64,000 nucleotides of DNA, from contig NZ_FCOJ02000025.1 in the NCBI RefSeq assembly GCF_001545035.1, positions 1-64,000 of the forward strand, read 5' to 3'. A model generated the notes under the pieces. It was given only the letters and a program-made list of their open reading frames with translations, searched no databases and was not told the origin of the DNA. This DNA is from Caballeronia glebae. GTDB taxonomy: Bacteria > Pseudomonadota > Gammaproteobacteria > Burkholderiales > Burkholderiaceae. Position numbers and translations under genes: made by a program. Positions within the stretch are counted from its first letter, which is position 1. Each line of letters begins with the position of its first letter. Below are positions 59,337-64,000 of this stretch, one piece after another.

Positions 59337-59370
59337 AAAAGGCCTTCATCGTCGGATGAAGGCCTTTTTT
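59337..59370 (+). terminator. Terminator after exbD
   Basis: A perfect 14-bp stem (59337-59350 with 59355-59368) closed by a GTCG tetraloop and a run of six T ending at 59370. Confidence 0.9.
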
Positions 59371-59401
59371 AGTGCGCACTCGGCGCATTCGGGTGAGGCG
59401 G

Positions 59402-59521
59402 TCATTTCGGACTTTGATACCCAGAGCCCGAGTTCCCGTCACATGCAGCAGCCGTGGTCGACACGGACAGTGCAATCAACCCTATCAGGCTAACTATCAG
59501 AGCAGCCGTCAGTTTTCGCAT
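59402..59521 (-). CDS. 39-residue secreted peptide
   Basis: 39 codons from ATG 59521, with AAGGAG six bases upstream. Residues 1-25 form a typical signal peptide (MRKLTAALIVSLIGLIALSV...TTAAA); the predicted mature peptide is only CDGNSGSGYQSPK. The Cys follows AAA without the Leu/Val/Ile expected of a lipobox, so plain Sec cleavage is more likely. The start and ribosome-binding site lie inside a perfect 14-bp palindrome. Family not recognised. Confidence 0.55.
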   Translation of the reverse strand: MRKLTAALIVSLIGLIALSVSTTAAACDGNSGSGYQSPK

Positions 59522-59640
59522 AAGGAGCTCCTTAGCGAAGGGAGCTTCAATATACCGCCGCAACCTCTGACGATCAATTGAATCTGTCCATCGCAAGCGC
59601 GCGCTTCAATGTCATAAACCAATGACAAACGCCGATGCGG

Positions 59641-60603
59641 TCAAACTGTTTCCCGTTCCGGCTGTTCGTGAACAGGACATTCTCCTGGGAAGCGTTGACC
59701 GCTACCGATCGACTCGACAAGAAAATCCACGAATGCGCGCACCGCCGGGACCATGCCCTGACGCGACAGGAATACCGCGTAAAGTTGCGGCGACGGAAAC
59801 GTCCAGCCCGGCATCACGGGCGATAGCTGCCCGGTGCGCAGCGGCGCGCCGTACATCATCTCGGGCAGCGCGGCGATACCGACGCCGCGCATCACGGCCT
59901 CGCGGATCATCGACAGGTCCGCCGTGACGAGCCGCGGCTCGTGTTCGAATTCGTGACGCGTGCCGTCCGGCGCGATCAGGCGATAGACGTGGCGGCCGTC
60001 CGACGAGGGCGTGTCGATCGTGTCGTATTGCGCGAGTTCGGCGGGCGTCATCGGCGGCGCGTTCGATTTCAGCAGCGACGGCGCCGCGACCAGCATCTGT
60101 TCCGTGCGCCACAGCGGCCGCGCGACGAGGTTCGAACTCGCGGGCGGTTCCGAACGCACGCGCAGCGCGACATCGACGGCATCCTCGAAGAGATCGACGA
60201 CGCGGTTCGTCACGCGCAACACGACGCGCACCTCCGGATAGCGATGCATGAAATCCGGCAGCACGGCGGAAAGAAAGGTCTGCGCGATTGTCACGGGAAC
60301 GCTCACGCGCACCGTGCCGCGCGGCGAGTCGCGCAGGCTCTGCACGACATTGACGGCCGCCTGCGCTTCGGCGAGCATCGCCTGGCAATGCTGGTAGAAA
60401 AGCTGCCCCGCCTCGGTCAGCGCAAGCTTGCGCGTCGAGCGCTGCAACAGGCGCACGCCGAGCGACGCCTCCAGTTCCGACACGCGCCGCGACAAGCGCG
60501 ACTTCGAGATGCCGAGCACGCGTTCCGCGGCGGAAAACCCGCCGTGCTCGACGACGTGCGAAAAATACATCAGGTCGTTCAGGTCATGCGAGTCGGCTTT
60601 CAT
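59641..60603 (-). CDS. LysR-type regulator
   Basis: 320 residues. N-terminal helix-turn-helix (FSHVVEHGGFSAAERVLGIS then S-RVSELEA-LGVRLLQRSTR) and effector domain (~95-300). Same CrgA-like branch as the regulator at 12.7 kb. Divergent from a pirin/OsmC/DUF1857 set, which it probably controls; such pirin-linked LysR genes are frequent in Burkholderiaceae. Inducer unknown, perhaps a quinone or electrophile. Confidence 0.9.
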   Translation of the reverse strand: MKADSHDLNDLMYFSHVVEHGGFSAAERVLGISKSRLSRRVSELEASLGVRLLQRSTRKLALTEAGQLFYQHCQAMLAEAQAAVNVVQSLRDSPRGTVRVSVPVTIAQTFLSAVLPDFMHRYPEVRVVLRVTNRVVDLFEDAVDVALRVRSEPPASSNLVARPLWRTEQMLVAAPSLLKSNAPPMTPAELAQYDTIDTPSSDGRHVYRLIAPDGTRHEFEHEPRLVTADLSMIREAVMRGVGIAALPEMMYGAPLRTGQLSPVMPGWTFPSPQLYAVFLSRQGMVPAVRAFVDFLVESIGSGQRFPGECPVHEQPERETV

Positions 60604-60725
60604 GGTCGCTCGTTGAAACTCTGGAGATGAATATCGGCGCGGATCGTCGCGATTCAGCGCGGTTCGTTATCCCCAGCGGGACAATCCATTGCGCCACGAC
60701 GCCTTTTACTGCGAAATGCGGCCCA

Positions 60726-60731
60726 TATAAT
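60726..60731 (+). promoter_or_regulatory. -10 box of the pirin promoter
   Basis: A perfect TATAAT 61 bases before the pirin ATG in the 189-base divergent gap. The best -35-like hexamer (TTTTAC at 60704) is poor, so an activator may be needed. Confidence 0.5.
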
Positions 60732-60792
60732 AGCTCTGTGTTTCAAATTTATCGCTATTCCCTCATTTCTGTATCCGCGACGCGAGGCAACA

Positions 60793-61665
60793 ATGTCCAT
60801 CAGCCGCAGCATCGAACGCATCATTCCGGCGACCCGCACTGTCGAAGGCGGCGGTTTCGTCGTCTATCGCCCGTTTCCGACCCGTCTTCTGATGGATTTC
60901 GATCCGTTCCTTCTTCTCGACGAAATGGGCCCCACCGACTACGCGCCCGGCGAGGCGAAAGGCGCGCCCGATCATCCGCATCGCGGCTTCGAAACCGTGA
61001 CGTACATGCTCGAAGGCGAGTTCGGCCACAAGGATTCCGCCGGCCATTCCGGCACGCTGCGCGCGGGCGACGTGCAATGGATGACCGCAGGCGCGGGCGT
61101 CGTGCACAGCGAAATGCCCGCCGAGGAATTCACGAGCCGTGGCGGACGTGTGCACGGCTTGCAGCTTTGGGTCAACCTGCCGCAGCGCGACAAAATGATC
61201 GCGCCGCATTATCAGGAGATTCCGTCGACGCAGATTCCCGTCGCGACGAGCGAAGACGGCAAGGTCAGCGTGAAAGTCATCGCCGGTGAAGCGCTCGGCG
61301 TGAAGGCCGCGATCGAGACGCGCACGCCGATCCTGTATCAGCACTTCTCGCTCGCGCCAGGCGGGAAGGTCGAGCTGCCCGTGCCGCGCGATTACCGCGT
61401 GTTCGCCTATCCGCTTTCGGGCACCGCGCTGTATGGGCCGCAAAGCCAGCCGGTGCGCGCGCAGCAAATGGTGATCTTCCGACACGACAGCGACACGATC
61501 GCGCTCGCAGCCGGCGAGGAACCCGTCGAGCTTCTGCTGATCGGCGGCGTGCCGTTGAAGGAGCCGGTCGTGCGCTACGGCCCGTTCGTGATGAACACCG
61601 AGGACGAGATCCGCCAGGCGGTGACCGACTATCAAGCGGGCCGGATGGGCGCCATCTCACACTGA
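60793..61665 (+). CDS. Pirin family protein
   Basis: 290 residues, bicupin. The N-terminal metal site is complete: H61 and H63 (DHPHRGFET), H105 and E107 (VVHSEMP), matching human pirin's iron ligands. Members oxidise quercetin-like quinone substrates or sense redox state. Preceded by GAGG. First gene rightward from the LysR regulator. Confidence 0.92.
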   Translation: MSISRSIERIIPATRTVEGGGFVVYRPFPTRLLMDFDPFLLLDEMGPTDYAPGEAKGAPDHPHRGFETVTYMLEGEFGHKDSAGHSGTLRAGDVQWMTAGAGVVHSEMPAEEFTSRGGRVHGLQLWVNLPQRDKMIAPHYQEIPSTQIPVATSEDGKVSVKVIAGEALGVKAAIETRTPILYQHFSLAPGGKVELPVPRDYRVFAYPLSGTALYGPQSQPVRAQQMVIFRHDSDTIALAAGEEPVELLLIGGVPLKEPVVRYGPFVMNTEDEIRQAVTDYQAGRMGAISH

Positions 61666-61817
61666 GCGCGCTGAGCGCACTAAGCGCCCTCGCCCACGCA
61701 GCTCGGTCGAAATCGGCGAAGACGGTGCGGCATGAACGGACACATTGCGTCACAATGACCGTTCTTGTTGCACCGTATTCGTCATTCCTGCAGTCTCAAC
61801 CCGAACCAGGAGCACGC

Positions 61818-62213
61818 ATGGCCGGACCTTCCGTGACCGCCAGCATCGGCAGCATCGACTATCAAGTCCGTCTCGAAGACGGCACGCATTCGTGGATCGC
61901 GGACGAACCTGCCAGCATCGGCGGCGGCGACACGGGACCGGAGCCCGCGTCGCTGCTGCTCGCGAGTCTCGGAGCGTGTACATCGATCACGCTGAAGATG
62001 TACGCGAAGCGCAAGGAATGGCCGCTGGAAGGCGTGCACGTCGAGTTGTCGATGAAGAGCACCGCCGAAGGCACGAACATCGACCGGCGTATCACGCTCA
62101 CGGGCGCGCTGTCCGGCGACCAGCGGGAACGGCTCTTGCAAATTGCCAATGCGTGCCCGATGCATAAGGTCCTGTCCGGCGCGATTCATATCGAGTCCGG
62201 TCTCGCGCAGTAA
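61818..62213 (+). CDS. OsmC/Ohr-family peroxide reductase-like protein
   Basis: 131 residues from ATG 61818 (CAGGAGC upstream). The two redox cysteines of the family are present: C54 (LGACTSITL) and C113 (NACPMHKVL). The arrangement is closer to YhfA/OsmC-like proteins than to Ohr. Reduces organic hydroperoxides or handles electrophiles. Third of the LysR-pirin-OsmC set. Confidence 0.9.
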   Translation: MAGPSVTASIGSIDYQVRLEDGTHSWIADEPASIGGGDTGPEPASLLLASLGACTSITLKMYAKRKEWPLEGVHVELSMKSTAEGTNIDRRITLTGALSGDQRERLLQIANACPMHKVLSGAIHIESGLAQ

Positions 62214-62253
62214 TGCGTCGCAGGCACCACGAACGTCCAAGGAAAACGTCGTC

Positions 62254-62742
62254 TTGAATTTCGAACACCTCATCCAGATCAACGATCCGCTCAACCCGCT
62301 TCTCGACTCGCTGACGCGCGAGCAACTCTGGGAAGGCCTCGTCCTGCGCGCCGAGCAGCCGCAACTGTTCGTGCTGGGCCTGGATAGCTGCGACATCCTC
62401 ACGCGTGATGGCGACACGATGGAACGCGAGCTCCATTACGGCCAGGCGACCGTGCGGGATCGCGTGACGCTCACACCCGGCTCCAGCGTGCGCTACGACA
62501 TCCTGCCGACCGCCGATTACGTCGGCGGCTCGCTCACGATGGCGATCGAGCAGCCCGATGCGCTCCAGCTCTTCCTGCGCTTCAGCTACAGCACCACGCT
62601 GCCGGAAAACCAGAACCCCACGCCCGACGAGCGTCAGACGCAGGAGATCGTGAAGTCGGCGTATCGCGAATCCGACATCGACACTGTGCGGCTGATTCGC
62701 CAGTTCGTGCACGGCCGCAAGGACCAAAGTCCACTGCATTGA
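62254..62742 (+). CDS. DUF1857 (AtaL-like, SRPBCC fold) protein
   Basis: 162 residues starting at a TTG (MNFEHLIQINDP) with AAGGA about ten bases upstream; no ATG occurs near the conserved N-terminus. IQINDP and LTREQLWEGLVLRAEQPQLF landmarks plus the C-terminal ESDIDTVRLIRQF fit DUF1857, a START/SRPBCC-fold family of unknown function. Same strand as OsmC, 40 bases downstream. Confidence 0.8.
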   Translation: MNFEHLIQINDPLNPLLDSLTREQLWEGLVLRAEQPQLFVLGLDSCDILTRDGDTMERELHYGQATVRDRVTLTPGSSVRYDILPTADYVGGSLTMAIEQPDALQLFLRFSYSTTLPENQNPTPDERQTQEIVKSAYRESDIDTVRLIRQFVHGRKDQSPLH

Positions 62743-62830
62743 GCGTTTCCCGAATGCGGCAGCGAATGCCTCGCCGCCGCATCGAGATTGGCTATCAGAA
62801 GTTGTGCTTCAATCGGAAAGTCTAGTTGCA

Positions 62831-62853
62831 AATAGGAATAGTTATCATTTACT
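62831..62853. promoter_or_regulatory. Fur-box candidate upstream of hemP
   Basis: An AT-rich segment containing AATAGGAATAG and TTATCATTTAC, compatible with overlapping Fur hexamers (AATAGT followed by inverted ATGATA), ending 38 bases before the hemP start. The match is weaker than at bfd, but the location before a known iron-repressed gene supports it. Confidence 0.5.
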
Positions 62854-62890
62854 ATAGACCCATCGAATCAACGAACACACACTTTCTGAC

Positions 62891-63139
62891 ATGACCGACA
62901 CGCCGCGATCCTCCACGCTCAGGCTGCGCCGCCCGGCTGTCCGCGACGCCGCGATCACCCGCCCGAAGGCGACCACGGTCACCACGGTCCATGTCGCTCA
63001 CGCCGGGGACGGCACCGGCGAGCGGTCGCTGAAAAGCGACGCGCTGCTGCAGGGACGCAGTCACGTGAGCATCGTGCATAACGGGGAGACGTATCAGTTA
63101 CGCGCAACGCGTCTAGGCAAGCTGATCCTGACGAAGTAA
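62891..63139 (+). CDS. hemP: Hemin uptake protein HemP
   Basis: 82 residues. The C-terminal ~35 residues carry the HemP pattern: SDALLQGRSHVSIVHNGETYQLRATRLGKLILTK (split landmark across residues 49-82). The N-terminal half is Arg/Thr-rich and variable. HemP/HmuP activates heme-uptake genes under iron limitation in Burkholderia and rhizobia. Here no heme receptor or transporter genes follow, so it acts in trans. Confidence 0.9.
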   Translation: MTDTPRSSTLRLRRPAVRDAAITRPKATTVTTVHVAHAGDGTGERSLKSDALLQGRSHVSIVHNGETYQLRATRLGKLILTK

Positions 63140-63426
63140 GCAGCAACGAACGGCAAGAACAGCAGTACGTACCGGGTATTGTGGGGACCACCTCGCCAAG
63201 AGGTGTTTGGCCTTAGCCAGCGAGGACGACTTGCACGCGAGAATTTAGACCCCTTCGTGCAAACACCAGCCAGTCGTCGATAGCAAGCGAAGCCGCTTTT
63301 TTTGGTTCCCGCGCTTTTGCGATGCGCTCAATGACCGAGCCACGCAATGATGATCGAACGAACGGCACGCGCTTCATCACGAAGGCGTGCCGTTTTTGTT
63401 TTGCGGTACCGAACGGCGATAAGCCG
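63140..63426. other. Gene-free stretch with two plus-direction terminators
   Basis: 287 bases after hemP without a supported reading frame. A weak hairpin with a seven-T run lies at 63285-63303 (5-bp stem) and a stronger one at 63361-63402 (10-bp stem AACGGCACGC/GCGTGCCGTT, then TTTTTGTTTTG). Two terminators more than 140 bases from hemP leave room for a long 3' UTR or a small RNA. Confidence 0.5.
63361..63402 (+). terminator. Rho-independent terminator
   Basis: Perfect 10-bp stem (63361-63370 with 63385-63394), 14-base loop, T-rich tail on the plus strand. The only plus-strand gene upstream is hemP, 221 bases away. Confidence 0.75.
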
Positions 63427-63840
63427 TCAGACGTTCTCGATGCCCAGCGCCGCGATGCCCGCCTTCGCGATCTGCGCATCCTGATCCGACTTCACGCCCG
63501 ACACGCCCACCGCGCCCACGATGTCCGCGCCCACGAAGATCGGCACGCCGCCTTCGAGCATCGCGGTCATCGGCGCGCTGAGAAAGGCCGTGCGGCCCTG
63601 CTTGATGGTGTCTTCGTAGACTTTGGTTTCGCGGCGGCCGAGCACGGCCGTGCGCGCCTTGCCCGTGGCCATTTCCACGGTGCTCGCGCCGGCGCCGTCG
63701 AGACGATGCAGATTCAGCAGATGTCCGCCATCGTCGACGATCGCAATCGTCACGTTCCAGTTGTGTTCTCTCGCGTGCGCCTCGGCGGCCGCGGCCATCG
63801 CCTTGACGTCTTCGTCGGTCAGTACAGGTTTGGTTCTCAC
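63427..63840 (-). CDS. GlcG/HbpS family heme-binding-like protein
   Basis: 137 residues from GTG 63840. Landmarks: VTIAIVDDGGHLLNLHRLDGA, KARTAVLGRRET and the C-terminal GGVPIFVGADIVGAVGVSG. The GlcG/HbpS fold binds heme or corrinoid-like ligands in some members and is linked to glycolate or diol use in others. An upstream extension is Arg-rich and not conserved-looking. It follows, on the same strand, a membrane-protein gene whose stop is 38 bases away. Confidence 0.87.
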   Translation of the reverse strand: MRTKPVLTDEDVKAMAAAAEAHAREHNWNVTIAIVDDGGHLLNLHRLDGAGASTVEMATGKARTAVLGRRETKVYEDTIKQGRTAFLSAPMTAMLEGGVPIFVGADIVGAVGVSGVKSDQDAQIAKAGIAALGIENV

Positions 63841-63878
63841 TTCTCGCTCTCGTTGCCGCGCGTGACGGCGTGGACGGT

Positions 63879-64000
63879 TTATCGGCTGAAGCCCCAGAAC
63901 ATCAGGTACCACGCGCTGTCCGCAACGGCCAGCGCCGAGACAAACCATACCATCGCGAGCAGACGGGAACCAAGCGCCGATGCATGGCGGCTCGTCACGC
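63879..64000 (-). CDS. C-terminus of a membrane protein cut by the right window edge
   Basis: An open minus-strand frame runs in from the edge and stops with TAA at 63879-63881. The visible ~39 residues (ending LMFWGFSR) contain one hydrophobic segment (LLAMVWFVSALAVADSAWYL). No family can be named from this fragment. Being 38 bases upstream of the GlcG-type gene, it may share its operon. Confidence 0.55.
   Translation of the reverse strand, partial: VTSRHASALGSRLLAMVWFVSALAVADSAWYLMFWGFSR

Overview
The window is a high-GC, densely packed chromosomal segment of a betaproteobacterium. It most likely comes from the Burkholderia / Paraburkholderia / Caballeronia group. The basis is gene content and protein style: aroC next to an MFS-acyltransferase fusion, a wrbA-DUF2069 pair, an aaeXAB-like efflux operon with its own outer-membrane lipoprotein, a complete arginine succinyltransferase (AST) cluster with two succinyltransferase subunits, tonB-exbB-exbD downstream of bfd, and hemP. 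No database search was possible, so the genus is an inference.

Layout. 0-4 kb: aroC, a lipid flippase/acyltransferase fusion and a CBS protein, all on the minus strand. 4-12.6 kb: mostly plus-strand housekeeping and redox genes: metY, an alpha/beta hydrolase, a DUF962 protein, wrbA, DUF2069, a D-2-hydroxyacid-type FAD dehydrogenase, a calcineurin-like phosphoesterase and an SRAP abasic-site protein, with yihY on minus. 12.7-18.7 kb: a LysR regulator divergent from a four-gene efflux operon (outer-membrane lipoprotein, FUSC pump, DUF1656, HlyD adaptor), with a palindromic operator candidate between them and a bidirectional terminator at the end. 18.8-30.4 kb: eleven collinear minus-strand genes: two ABC permeases, the ATPase, an AraC/GlxA regulator, the transaminase, both succinyltransferase subunits, astD, astB, astE and the periplasmic binding protein. 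Together they form an arginine/ornithine uptake and catabolism locus.

30.6-42.3 kb is a mixed region. It holds a small orphan gene preceded by a ~195-bp element built of three nested inverted repeats (MITE-like), a CSS-EAL cyclic-di-GMP phosphodiesterase, a GNAT acetyltransferase, yigZ, a ferredoxin, rpsU, an initiator tRNA, a peptide transporter, a LysE exporter, a porin, an SDR, an RNase H-like protein, a PRC-barrel protein and a KTSC protein. 42.3-46.9 kb is an accessory-looking stretch of short orphan genes, a basic-tailed ribbon-helix-helix-like protein and a frame-broken CHAD-like gene. It ends against the 3' end of a tRNA-Ser(GGA) gene.

47.0-51.5 kb carries acs followed by a DUF4212/sodium:solute symporter pair (acetate-type uptake and activation). 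51.8-55.1 kb carries an EamA transporter, a UPF0114 protein and class I fumarase. 55.2-59.4 kb is an iron block: bacterioferritin, murI, bfd behind a Fur-box candidate, a 20-codon micro-ORF with a strong ribosome-binding site, and tonB-exbB-exbD. 59.4-64 kb holds a 39-residue secreted peptide, a LysR regulator divergent from pirin-OsmC-DUF1857, hemP behind another Fur-box candidate, a GlcG/HbpS protein and the C-terminus of a membrane protein cut by the window edge. The strongest unexplained signals are the triple-nested palindromic element at 31.1 kb, the micro-ORF before tonB, and the small-gene island next to tRNA-Ser.
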